Of a DNA stretch of 64,000 bases, positions 14,801 to 24,531 are shown one piece after another. Below the pieces are notes generated by a model that did not search any database, was not told where the DNA came from, and was given only the letters and a program-made list of their open reading frames with translations. The stretch is from Ornithodoros turicata (Eukaryota; Arthropoda; Arachnida; Ixodida; Argasidae), in the NCBI RefSeq assembly GCF_037126465.1, contig NC_088201.1, positions 229,769,879 to 229,833,878 of the forward strand, given 5' to 3'. Made by a program: the position numbers and the translations under genes. Position 1 is the first letter of the stretch; each line of letters opens with the position of its first letter.

Positions 14801-14824
14801 ACGAGGGAGGCGAACCTAGAGTAA
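2880..14824 (+). repeat. Satellite array, right block (inverted relative to the left block)
   Basis: About 75 monomers of the same satellite, in reverse-complement orientation to the left block. Monomer length varies from about 155 to 162 bp, mainly through an A-run before CAGTTACGAAGG. Most copies carry the near-perfect dyad GGAATATTTCAATATTCC, plus CTGCATGCAG and AGAATTCT. Copies decay toward the right edge, for example at 13,900-14,800, and the array stops in 'gaacctagagtaaa' at about 14,824. Because many monomers are a multiple of three long, open frames up to 159 codons arise by chance. Confidence 0.97.
4620..9030 (+). repeat. Long-range duplication inside the satellite (~3.47-kb offset)
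   Basis: A block with rare variants at about 4,620-5,560 reappears at about 8,093-9,030 in the same order. The contracted 'ccataatttgcac' is at 4,741 and 8,214, and the 'attcatttgcac...caattcaatc' monomer is at about 5,059 and 8,531. The offset is 3,472-3,473 bp, about 22 monomers. Another shared segment with 'ctgttatgcat' occurs near 9,360, 10,308 and 13,160. These are higher-order copies larger than the five-monomer unit on the left. Confidence 0.7.
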
Positions 14825-16379
14825 ACCAGATTGATCGTGATCACGGAGCAATGTGAAATCCTCGAAGTTAGACGTGGAACTACTCTTACAAAGAAATACT
14901 CCGAGACGGACTCTCAGGGCAGCTTTCGCTTACGTCCCATCTTGTCGGCAGCACTGCAACTAGTTGCATTTCCAAAAGGACCACGCCATACGACATCAGT
15001 TTGATGCTTATTTTAGTGCTAAGGACGCGTGTAGGGCAGGAAATCTGGAAACAGACTGCAGAAACACCCGCACGGTGAACCCTCAATGCGTTGAGATGAC
15101 CTTCGAAGAAAACGCTAGGCCACGGAAACCATTGTCATGTTCAGGAGGTTCTGCTATCCGAGGTCAGAAGAAACCCAGGACAGGAAAGGAGGCCAAGAAC
15201 GATAACCGTTGTATCAGGGAAAACGTCTGCCTGCAGAGTTCCAGCGTACTGCAACCTTCAGCAAGCAGAGTTTTTATTCATCTAAGCTGCTTCAAATTTT
15301 TTCCGGGGTACGTTTTGTTCCGAATTTTTTCGGATTAATCCTTAAATCCAGAACCCTAGTTATTATTTAGATAGTTGCAGCAGTTTTCATGATGAGAGAA
15401 ATTACTTCGAGCGACTTTACTCATAGAAAATTTTGTTGTTTGACTTTGTGATTAAAAGTAGCGAATGTTGTTTAAAATGGTTATTATAAATTTTATTGCA
15501 AGAGAAAAATCATACATATAGCAATAAAAATAATGTATTGATGCTGAGAATGTGTTCTAATGAATAATATGGGTGAGCTTTGTGCTGGTCTCCTGTCTGG
15601 GACACATTACTCAGTCTAGTGAGACCTTTGATGCCATTTAGAAAGCAGGTGAAGCTCAGACTATGGGGCGTCAGTATAGAAAAAAACGGTGACTTTTTGT
15701 GCGGCACACAATACACAACCCACTGATACAAAACGAAGTGTCTGACGCTCTTCCATTCATATTTCCCCTACCGTTCGCTGGATCTTCCATACTTCTACAT
15801 AAGCCTGTTAGGACTTTGAGTGTCCTAGGGTCATTCATTTTTTTTTCTTCTACGGTATGTTATTATTTTTTAGAGCAGTTTCCATAACGAGTCAGAATCA
15901 TTGAGACAAAAAGTGAGTAATTACCAGACTCAGTTACTAATTTTCTCAGCTTTAGCACATGCTATTGTTGAGACAGTAGTAGCACTTTTCCTAATCAGAG
16001 GAGGTTAGTTTCTGTAGTCTGTCTTAATTTTAACGGAAGAGTTACAATCATGATTAATGGGATAAAGAGAACAATATGGTGATGTTGATACTGCAATCCA
16101 ACAAATGATATGAACGGGTTTTGTGAAGCCTCCTCACTAGAGTGTAAGCTCGGAACGCAGGTGCAGCCTCAGACAGAATGGGAGGAAGTGATGGCGTCAT
16201 GCAGCAGAGTGTTTGCTGTGTTAGTGACCCATTGTTCCAGGTGGATCGATCCATAGCAGCTGCGCTATAAGTGTGCTCCCCAGTAGATTTAGTAGAGATG
16301 CTCCCCAGGTCCCCAGTTAATCCATAATTATCATAAAAAGAGAAGCTTTCAACACAAACAAATGCTTTCATAACGACGA
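14825..16379. other. Unassigned DNA after the satellite
   Basis: No recognisable gene or transposon. One open frame at 14,964-15,338 (124 codons) starts just past the array. It has no motif I recognise, and an overlapping frame is open on the other strand. AT-rich non-coding sequence follows. Confidence 0.5.
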
Positions 16380-17450
16380 AAGGTTTGTGAATGCCTTTTC
16401 ACTGGAGCGCAAGCGAGAATTATGACGCCATGACAAATACGTGAGACGTATTGGTCAGCAAGGGGGTGCCAGAATTTTGTTCACTCTTGTCCCTTGACGG
16501 GTGCAGACTTGTTGCTGCCGTACTTCTCAGTGGTGGCCGTGGAGACGTTGTTGATGCTGACCTTGGATGGATTTCGTGGCGAGTGGACTTACCATATGGA
16601 CTCTTTTTCGACTGCCTAGAGTGGACAGTGTGTGCGTGTGCTTGATTTTCCACTTTCTTCAAGTGCCTTTTCTTTGGGCCTAGACAGCTGGACAGTGCTT
16701 TCTCTGTGCATGCTTTCCTCTGTTGAGGCATCAAGCAGCCTTGTGAGCCACCGGTGTATATTTTCCCTCGTGCCATGGTACCCACTTCTGTCCTTACCTG
16801 TCACTATCGACATGATTGTGCTGCCATGCCCGTGGCCAAGGGAGAGTCGCAGTGATATGACGACAGAGTTATAGTTACTTTTACAATTGGATTAATTCAC
16901 AAAGTAACCGCTAGGGGCCAGATGCACGATTCTATACTGTGTAAAGGAGCATCAAGATATAGTTCTCTGTCTGGCCAACGAAGGGTGCAGACGTGTTGTA
17001 GTAAATCGCTCTTAGTGACCGTTGCATTGATGGACAGTTGCCTGACTAGATAGATTGCGTGGTGTGTACAGGCAGATAGCTTTGACCCGACTTTTTCGTA
17101 CTTTCTCCTGTTTTATTTGTGACGTTTGTCTAGCCTCGCCATATATGACAAACGGTGTTATCGCTGGAACGCAATGCATGCACGCTATTGGCTTTTCTGT
17201 CTTCCCCAAAAGTTGCAATGGCAGAGAGAGCGCTGTCACACCCTTGCTGATGGGAACGAGAGTAGCACTGATGTGGTGGCAGATATTATAACGCTTTTGT
17301 GATCAAATTAGATCGGAAACTAATCGCTAGGGGTAGATGCAAGATCGGTTCTGCACAAAAGAGCATTATAATTCAGATCTCTTTCATGGAACTGGGATGG
17401 TATGGACGTGCGGTGCTGCACTCAATCTGATTTGTGCTCTGGACAGTGCC
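16380..17450. repeat. Degenerate tandem repeat, roughly 420-500 bp units
   Basis: Similar blocks recur in order. 'gggtgcagacttgttgctg' near 16,490, 'gggtgcagacgtgttgtag' near 16,984 and 'ggacgtgcggtgctg' near 17,403 follow related upstream text ('ccgctaggggccagatgca' near 16,907; 'tcgctaggggtagatgca' near 17,322). By eye the copies are well under 80 percent identical, so this is old or partly coincidental. No gene is supported; the short overlapping ORFs on both strands look accidental. Confidence 0.35.
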
Positions 17451-19315
17451 TGATTTGTTGTTCTTCTAGTCCTTAGTGCTCCTAGCTATTGACAGTGTCT
17501 ATTATCATTGCTTGCATATTTTGCTCTTCCTAAAAATTTGCATTACTTTGTCTCAGTCACAAGTGTGCTTCTCGGTGCCACTGCAGATCCATTCTTGTCC
17601 ATGCAGCCCAGACCTAACATCATAACATCACATTTGGCGACACAGGGCGTGCCGAACTAGAGGTCACTGGTGGATAGTAGTCTGGTATGGGTTACCGACC
17701 CCGTCATGATGATGGTCAGTGGACAGGTGATGGTTAGCGGCAGGTGACGCTGCTGCTTTCCTCAGAGTAATGTCACTGATTTTAAATTAAATTAATTGTC
17801 CGTATGCACTTCCTTTGTTTTTAATTTCTGTAGTACCGCAACCCATGGCACAAGCAACCAACCACCGGCTGAACATCGACTTATTAAGTATTTACATTAA
17901 TTTAAATTGAGTGCTGAAAATTTGAAGTGTCCATAAACACTGGTCTTTTTCTTGTGCATACGTAGCGGTCACTCACTGCTACTGTTAATGGGAGTGTATT
18001 ATGATGGTTTTGCTTCCCCAACTGTGTGAGATGGATTAAGAAATACCTGGTGAGGTGGAGTTGAAGACGAAGAAATCGGGAGTCAGACGAAGAGCCCTTA
18101 TCGAACCCTTCCGATCACCAGAGGGAGGATTGATGGGGCTATCCCCTACGTCTGCTGTACGACCTTGGCAAGCCTGGATAGAAAGACAGGCGAAACGGAA
18201 CTGAAACGTGAGAGCCACTCTTGATCCTGTCAAACTACCATACTTCATTTCTCATCTACATTACAAGGTGATCTGCAAATGGTACGGGTATTCTCTCCTA
18301 CAGTGTTGCTGGGCCCAGAGGTTCGCCGCCAATGAGTTCCATTAAGAAAAATATCAAAAGGAATATAGCATTACAAAGCTGTTTTTCTTTTTGTAAACCT
18401 AGGCCTGGGTTGTGCGAGAAATGGAAGAGGGTCCGGTATTTTTGGTTGACAGTTCACTGCGTTCTACGGATTCGATCATATCATAGAGGTGAAGCACACT
18501 GTTGTTTTTTGTTTTTTTTTGTTTTTCACCGCCAAATGCTATTCGCCTGTTGGTAAAGCTTATACGCGAATTGAGACAGCCCGAGCTTGTACCATAGCAC
18601 AGTGTGCTCTACAATGAGATGCTTTGCAGGTAATTGTCTGCGTGTGAAAGCCTCCACTTCCACTCCCACACAGTTAACAACATCTTCAAACCAGCACATC
18701 ATCGAAACACAATCCACCACATTGGATAAGCTAAAGAGCTGACAGTGTTTGGCAATCATCCGACTTTCATCACACTCGCTTTTTTTGTTCCACGTTTGCG
18801 TGGTGAAGAAGCTATGAGCGGCGTACAGGTCTTCACAGATGGAGGGCGGAGTGTGGCTTTCTCTTTTGCTTTTTTTAGAATTTCGTTTAATATTCTCATA
18901 AGAACAAACAAAACTCACAAACAACGCATTTATTCACGTACCGTGACAACAGGCCAACGCCGCGAGTCCGCTCCCCAAACAGTCAACCGAACCGCTCCCA
19001 GACGATGGTAGAAAGAAGACCCCGCTGCTAACGCAGCTGTGCTTTTATTGCCCGTGATACGTTTCCCACTCCCAAAATGCATGGCAGACACGCATACACA
19101 CTGATAAGTCCTCGCGACCACTTTGATGGCCACACAACCAAAGCTAGATACAGATGGGAGCTCTTGTTCACACAAGGTATGGCATCAAAAAGTGCTCGTC
19201 CATAGAGGGGTCTTGAGAGCGGGAAAATATGCACTAAAACTGCCAAAATATACATGCATCTATGCAACGTAAATCTTCGAACGATGCAGTAAGAGTCTCC
19301 AATATGTTCAGTAGG
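17451..19315. other. Unassigned DNA
   Basis: No gene supported. Short frames on both strands (for example 18,526-18,924 minus, 132 codons) show no domain and carry low-complexity residue runs. The stretch may contain old transposon debris that I could not name. Confidence 0.45.
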
Positions 19316-19319
19316 AAGG

Positions 19320-19800
19320 GAGTTGCCTCAGGACAGAAGCCGCCGATATTTCGAACATAGATTGTTCTGCTTCTGGGCACTGTCCTCATCATTGGCATGG
19401 TATTTAAAGGGTTAGGTCTGACGTGTTTAAAGGTTCATGCGAATTGTGGGCCAACAGCCCGGAGGGAAGAAAGGGTCCGTACGGGTTTCTACGGCCGGAG
19501 TGAATGGGCGGAAGCGGCCATTCACTCCGGCCGTAGAAGCCCGTACGGACCCTTTCTTTTTTTTAGGCGGTGCGAGATGTTATGCAGGTAGGGAATAACA
19601 ACTATCCTTCGTCTGTCGGGGTTGGGTGCCGTCAGTTGATTTGGGTCATGAGCTCGAAGTTGCCTGAGTAAGGCTTCAGCTACGGATACCACAATGTGCG
19701 TTGGGTAACCTGCACTATGTAACTTCTCGGTTTGTTGTTGAAGGCACTCTGCCATTTGATGCGGGCACGGCTTCTGCCACTCATTAGTAGGCAGTACTCG
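19320..19800 (-). pseudogene. Penelope-like element fragment, inverted (RT thumb/linker region)
   Basis: On the minus strand 19,522-19,755 encodes the PLE segment just after the reverse transcriptase palm, with MAECLQQQTEKLHSAGYP, then AEALLRQLRAHDP, then VVIPYLHNISHRLKK. The same segment is encoded on the plus strand at 26,176-26,380, so the family is the same or close. Further left (19,320-19,440) lies non-coding text resembling PLE termini. The fragment faces away from the RT piece starting at 19,801. Such inverted partial copies attached to the 5' side are typical of Penelope elements. Remnant, not functional. Confidence 0.7.
19469..19556. repeat. Near-perfect 39-bp hairpin with 10-nt loop
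   Basis: The left arm (19,469-19,507) and right arm (19,518-19,556) are reverse complements with one mismatch, around the loop GCGGAAGCGG. The right arm abuts the inverted PLE fragment. The arms show too little divergence to be an old foldback element. A local template-switch event or a small palindromic insertion would explain it. Confidence 0.9.
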
Positions 19801-19976
19801 CTTTCGTCTTGTTTCTCCAGGAAAAGTTAAGACTTCTTGATATCGAGGATCCTTTTCTTATTCAAAACTCGGAAGAAGTTCTTGATTTTGCTCGCTCTCA
19901 GACTGAGGGTAAGCTATATGTCTTTTCTCTAGACATAAAAAATTGCATTACTCCCTGCCCCATGACATATTGATAT
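19801..19976 (+). pseudogene. PLE reverse transcriptase, first piece (palm motif A)
   Basis: The plus strand reads EDPFLIQNSEEVLDFARS and then LYVFSLDIKN, which contains the SLDIKN motif A of Penelope-like reverse transcriptases; the Asp is a metal ligand. A one-base loss shortly after SLDIKN shifts the frame before the segment is cut at 19,976 by an LTR-element insertion. The 4-bp duplication ATAT (19,973-19,976 and 21,307-21,310) marks that insertion, and the reading continues at 21,307. It belongs to one disrupted PLE spread over 19,801-30,600. Confidence 0.75.
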
Positions 19977-20307
19977 TGCCACGTATCGTCTTTGGGGCGA
20001 CCACACACAACAGACTGACAGATTACCAAGCGATTCTTCCAGAAGCATCTGCTCCTTCGCTCGCATCAATCTCTAGCACGGACCGACAACCTTGGAGAAG
20101 CTTCGGTATTTCCTCCTCTCCACCGCCGCGTGTTTTCCACAATGTTCACCGCTGTGTATAAAAGCTTGTGAGCTCCTAGTCGGAGCATTATTATTCTTTA
20201 TCTTAGTTCTGTTTAGGAGCTATCGCTCTTGTGGTAACCAGCTAAGCAGCTGAATAAAGTGTTCGCCGATTATTCGCCGTCTCGCTCGTCTGTTTTCATC
20301 CGTGACA
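19977..20307 (+). repeat. 5' LTR (331 bp)
   Basis: Starts TGCCACG and ends GTGACA. It carries a TATA box (TATAAAAG near 20,156) and a polyadenylation signal (AATAAA in 'ctgaataaagtg' near 20,252), which places the R region between them. Directly downstream, 'taactggtggaggtgctggg' at 20,308 contains a TGG-initial candidate primer binding site; the tRNA was not identified. Confidence 0.85.
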
Positions 20308-20407
20308 TAACTGGTGGAGGTGCTGGGCAATCCCTGCTCAACGGCCTGGAAGAACAGAAACGACTGAGTCGAAGACAGCGTGGTCTACCTTCGGAATTCA
20401 GGCCATT

Positions 20408-20920
20408 GGGACCCCCAACCCGCAAGAAGATGAATGCGACAGCCACCATCGGCAGCGCGGCACGGCAACAGCTGGGCGCATTCGCGACCCGCCCAACCTG
20501 CACCACTCAGCTACCAGCCACGCACACAAGGAAATCGCAAGACAGACGTACGGCGAACGTCAGACTTGAGATTGTTCTGCTACCACCGTGGAGATGCAAA
20601 TCACGTCTACCGCCGTTGCCCGTACCGACGACTGGGTCTACCCGGATTTTCACCCGACGCCCCCCGCCCTCAGCGCAGTAGTCGCCCCACCGCAATTGAA
20701 GACTCTCTACGGCAGCAGAATGTTTCTGCTGACTCACGACGCGACCACTCCCCGAGCTCGACGAACAGCAACACAGACCGCCGCTACGCTCGAAACCTTA
20801 CCAGTGAACTGCAAATACTCATCGACGACCACGAGACAACTGCGTGCATCGATAACGACAGGGTGAAAACGAAATGCGATGACCGACACAGGTTCTGGCA
20901 TCGGGACGATGCCACGTCTA
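20408..20920 (+). pseudogene. Gag nucleocapsid remnant, zinc knuckle with lost cysteine
   Basis: The longest frame (20,434-21,021) runs into the 3' LTR and encodes FCYHRGDANHVYRRCPYR. The expected knuckle is C-x2-C-x4-H-x4-C; here the second Cys codon is CGT (Arg) at 20,587-20,589, one transition from TGT. The surrounding Arg/Pro-rich text (LPGFSPDAPRPQ) fits a Ty3/gypsy Gag C-terminus. Capsid, protease and pol are absent. Zinc binding would be impaired as it stands. Confidence 0.65.
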
Positions 20921-20932
20921 CGGAGGGGGCAA
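20921..20932 (+). promoter_or_regulatory. Polypurine tract of the LTR element
   Basis: The purine-rich CGGAGGGGGCAA immediately precedes the TGCCACG start of the 3' LTR, the position used to prime plus-strand DNA synthesis in LTR elements. Confidence 0.65.
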
Positions 20933-21306
20933 TGCCACGTATCGTTTTTGGGGCGACCACACGCAACAACAGACGGCGTGGCGTCGAGCGACGGGCTGAG
21001 ATCCACGACACGCTGCGCTAATTACCAAGCGATTCTTCCAGAAGCATCTGCTCCTTCGCTCGCATCAATCTCTAGGACGGGCCGACAACCTTGGAGAAGC
21101 TTCGGTATTTCCTCCTCTCCACCGCCGCGTGTTTTGCACAATGTTCACCGCTGTGTATAAAAGCTTGTGAGCTCCCAGTCGGAGCATTATTATTCTTTAT
21201 CTTAGTTCTGTTTAAGAGCTATCGCTCTTGTGGTAACCAGCTAAGCAGCTGAATAAAGTGTTCGCCGATTATTCGCCGTCTCGCTCGTCTGTTTTCATCC
21301 GTGACA
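20933..21306 (+). repeat. 3' LTR (374 bp)
   Basis: Same ends and signals as the 5' LTR. It is 43 bp longer because of extra sequence after 'cgcaacaacagacgg' (about 20,960-21,020) that is missing from the 5' copy. Point differences elsewhere are few. The longer form may be ancestral, with a deletion in the 5' LTR, or the reverse. Confidence 0.85.
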
Positions 21307-21786
21307 ATATCTTGTGTTGAAGATAATATTGGCCGTTTTGGGGTTATCGCTTTCCAGAACACGGCTGGCTTATCTGCTTCAGGCTTTGTACAGCTGCTAA
21401 TTATGTATCTTAAATCCGCATACATTCATTCGGATGGGAAACCGTTTTTACAGAAGAGAGGAGTTTGTATTGGATTTTGTATAGCGCCAGTGTTCAGTGA
21501 TCTCTTGTTGGCTGATGTTGATAAGTCCATGTCAAGTATTCTACATAGTGAGGGTGTCACAAAAAAGTTCCGTTTTGTAGATGACTATCTGATAGTCATC
21601 TGGGGGAATGTTATCAGCCCTGAGTCCCATGCACTAAACACCATACCCAAGGTTCAAACTTTCTTGAGCCCACTAGAGCTTACACATGAGTTGCCAGTTT
21701 ACAGTTATATCAAGTTTTTGGACATTACTGTCACCTTCAGTGAAGACCATATGTGTTGGGCGTATAGCCCGCGAACAAACAAACCA
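21307..21786 (+). pseudogene. PLE reverse transcriptase, second piece (motifs B and C)
   Basis: Continues the RT after the LTR insertion. GVCIGFCIAPVFSDLLLADVD resembles PLE motif B. KFRFVDDYLIVIWG holds the catalytic DD pair of motif C. SYIKFLDITVTFSEDHMCWA follows. The coding text stops in YSPRTNKP at about 21,786, where a TIR element begins; homologous text resumes at 26,079. The catalytic residues survive, but the element is dismembered. Confidence 0.85.
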
Positions 21787-21908
21787 CCCAGGCAGCACAA
21801 ACCCTCGGGAAAAGAATGGGAACGCAATGGGGGCTTCGGCTCCTGAACGGGCGATAGTGTCCGACAGGTTCCCGGCAGTGTGGGAACTGAGGAGGTAGAA
21901 CATAAGAG

Positions 21909-22110
21909 AAGATAAGGTAGTCCCCCGACGGTGCCCTAATCATTTCCCGCTCCGGTCTCCTTTTGGTCATGTAAACAATAATGTAGGATCGCTCCCCGAT
22001 GCTGCTCTGATCATTTCCCGGTCTGGACTGACCTTGGTCATGTGACCAAAATATAGGATCGCTCCCCGATTCTGATCTGATGACTTCACGATAATCAGTC
22101 ACATAACCGG
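21909..22110. repeat. ~70-bp tandem repeat, three units, near the left TIR
   Basis: Three diverged units share 'gtaggatcgctccccgat...tctgat(c)atttcccgg...ggtcatgtgacc'. Core positions are near 21,917, 21,985 and 22,055. Their place inside the left end of the TIR element suggests subterminal transposase-binding repeats, as in CACTA-type elements. Confidence 0.7.
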
Positions 22111-22199
22111 GGTGCAGCAACGGATTATTCTTCCCAGACTGTCAGGAGCCGAGTGATGCAATCACGTAACCGACAGTTTCGAATCTGGCCAATGATGTT

Positions 22200-22326
22200 C
22201 CTCGATCATGCAGCCGTGTTTGCACTGTCAGAGTCCCCGTCGCTCTCGCTGCGAGAAACGAGTGTATCCGGCCGTGCTACCGAAACTTTCGAGGAATTCC
22301 AACATTTTTAACCGATTCATCGAGAG
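22200..22326 (+). other. Candidate non-coding first exon
   Basis: GC-rich text ends in TCGAGAG followed by GTAAGTG at 22,327, a strong splice-donor match. Upstream there is no clear TATA box. If real, it would join the candidate exon at 22,832. It lies within the TIR element, so it could be a transposase 5' exon or captured host sequence. Confidence 0.25.
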
Positions 22327-22831
22327 GTAAGTGATATTTCTTTTTGTAGTATTCCTCGCATTGATAAACGTTACTCATAGATGCTTTTCAACATGAGTAA
22401 CACCGTTCTAGAAGGCCTCTCTCGAAACTTAGCAGCGCAGCATCGTATAGTTTCGATTTCAGTGATCCATTGTGGTTTATGCGTTGCTTTTAGGATAATG
22501 AACTCCGTTTTGGTGAAAATATGGTTTAGTAAAGTGTGGAATCGTATGTATTGTGTATTTGAGGTCAAACGAAATATAACCATTTCTCAGGACGACTGCA
22601 TGCTGGAGCTGTGCTTTCCATCTCCTGCGTGCGTACAAAACTGGAATGCTGGAGGACTTCAACTCAAGGTTCTTTTTTGTAGTCATTCTAAATAAAAAGA
22701 AAAGAAAAAAGGAACCTCCGAAGTGAATAAATTATTCCGCTTTAATCCGTTTGCGTAATGTGATCGACGCATGATATGTCAATTTGTTTGAAACTGTGAG
22801 TGAATGAAAGCTATCCTGATGTTTCATTCAG

Positions 22832-22984
22832 AATGTCATGCTGGAACACTACCAGAGCGTGCTTAAAGAAATCAATGCCTTAATGAAGGTATCACCGAAG
22901 TGCCCACCACCAGATCTCTGCCTCAGAGCCAGTGATGATGGTCAAGATTTTTCTAGCGGATCTTGTCATGTCATGCTGAAAACT
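22832..22984 (+). CDS. Candidate internal or start exon, unknown protein
   Basis: Bounded by an acceptor (tttcattcag) and a donor (GTAAGT at 22,985). The exon opens AATGTCATG and reads MLEHYQSVLKEINALMK and then SPKCPPPDLCLRASDDGQDF with no stop for 49 codons from the ATG. A further acceptor (ccactttcag) sits at 23,090, but joining it in phase soon meets a stop, so the downstream structure is unresolved. I do not recognise the protein. It may be a transposase exon or a captured host exon; coding status is uncertain. Confidence 0.3.
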
Positions 22985-23724
22985 GTAAGTTTAGCTGTTT
23001 GGTATGTATTCAATAACGTGTGCATCTTGTGGTTTGGTGTACGGTACTTTCTCAGTGTAACCCTGACCTCAAGCTATCTTCCACTTTCAGAATCCACCCC
23101 GCACTTCGGTTACAACACTATGAACCTATCGCGCTGTGATGCTTGCTTGCAAGGAATACAATCTGGTATGCTGTGTTGTTTTTCTTTTAAAAGGACTTCC
23201 GCTATCCATAACAAGAGGGTCTTGTTTAAGGGTCTTGTCTAACAAGACTTGTCTCCTAAAGACAAGGGTACGAGTCACACTACAAGTGCCATACTGCCCT
23301 CTCAGAAAAAAGGGTGGAGCAATTAAACCTTTTAGGAGGTAATAGTTGTCGCATATGTTGTGCCTAAAAGGTTGCAAAGTTCTACCCCCTATACCTCACT
23401 CTGTGCCACGAATAATACGGTTACCGCTTCTGATTCGGTGAGCGAGGGGGGCGTACACCTTTTTGTTATAATTTGGATGGATGATAATTTCTTTTACCAC
23501 CTTTTTACACCCCTTATCAGACGCTATGTTGGCTTAGGAGGTAACTAAGGAAATTACCACCTTCTCACACCTTTTTTCTTAGATTGTGGTTCCCAAATTG
23601 TGTGTATGTTGCCCTCGTATTAGCAAAGGTGCGCAAATATTTCTTCTATTTTCTTAAAGAAGGTATACAAGGATCATGACACATGTAGTACGGATTCTCA
23701 AGTTCACGTGTTCCATGTTATTGG
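22985..23724. other. Unassigned interior of the TIR element
   Basis: A possible 106-bp intron (22,985-23,090), then AT-rich text with short direct repeats of 'cttgtctaacaagactt' type (23,220-23,270). No domain or RNA was recognised. Confidence 0.4.
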
Positions 23725-24515
23725 GCGTAACTCGTTACGAGTAACTCGATACTGTAACTAGGCTACTCGGCTTAGCTATTTTCAGTAACTTTTTGCATAG
23801 CTCTTTGCTTTTGAGCTTCAGTAACTTCTTGAGGAGATCGTTCATTTCCTTTTTTCTTTTGTTTCTAAGGTGGGGGGTTAAGTTCGTCAAAGTACCTTGA
23901 AGAAAGTCCAAAGTTCCTTTTGTTTGATTCTGGTCTATAAATATCGCAGGCTGAGCCCTCCCCCATGACTTGAGATGAAAGATGGCACGTGCACGGCGCT
24001 ACTAACTCCCGTTGTTACACGGTGAATGTTACAAATTATGTTTTAGCCGAGCATTAGGAAGCTCAGGTATCGCGCATCTTAACGATAAGCAGTGTATTGA
24101 TAATGATAGAGGGCATTGAGTAGCAGGATTAAAACTTGGCACGGTTCTACGATATGTATGTAGGGGACAACTCGTTGAGCATAAGCTTGCTTTGTGCTCC
24201 TTTTTCATGTGCCTTATTACGACATCAAAATCATCAAATCCCTCCCTAAAGAAGCCTATAAATGTAGGCTTCTTTTGTCGTAGCAGATATTGATATTTTT
24301 GTATATCAAGACTATTTTGGAACGTCTTGAATCGCCCTTTGTGACAGCAAGGTCTGAATTAACAACATAGACAGGTCAAGAGCTGAAAAGTATATATATT
24401 GAGTAGAAAATAACTTAAAAGTAACCTGTTACATTTCTAAAGTAGCTTAGGAACTTGACGTCAATTTTCATTACATTTTATTACGTGTAACTGCGTTTGA
24501 AACTTAGTTACGGGT
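23725..24515. mobile_element. hAT-like MITE rich in GTAAC motifs
   Basis: The left end 'gggcgtaactcgttacgagtaactcg' (23,725) and the right end, read in reverse complement as 'acccgtaactaag...cagttacacgtaat', are related inverted termini dominated by GTAAC/GTTAC. This layout is common in arthropod non-autonomous hAT-type elements. No ORF. Exact borders and target duplication were not resolved. Confidence 0.45.
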
Positions 24516-24531
24516 CGGTTTCAAGTCAGTT

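Larger units (their letters stand above)
19977..21306 (+). mobile_element. Short non-autonomous LTR element with a gag remnant
   Basis: A complete unit of two LTRs around about 625 bp of internal sequence, inserted in the PLE RT and flanked by ATAT. The LTRs start TGCCACG and end GTGACA. The internal part holds only a degraded gag with a zinc knuckle and no pol. LTR sequences outside one 43-bp indel look about 97 percent identical by eye, so the insertion is fairly recent. The gag knuckle resembles Ty3/gypsy elements. Mobilisation would have to come from an autonomous relative. Confidence 0.85.

Noticed and set aside
1..14824. CRISPR-like array of palindromic repeats
   Set aside because: The whole 159-bp unit is repeated with no variable spacers and no cas genes, and the window is eukaryotic. 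It is satellite DNA.
14964..15338. 124-codon frame beside the satellite as a host gene
   Set aside because: No recognisable domain or splice context, and an overlapping open frame lies on the opposite strand.
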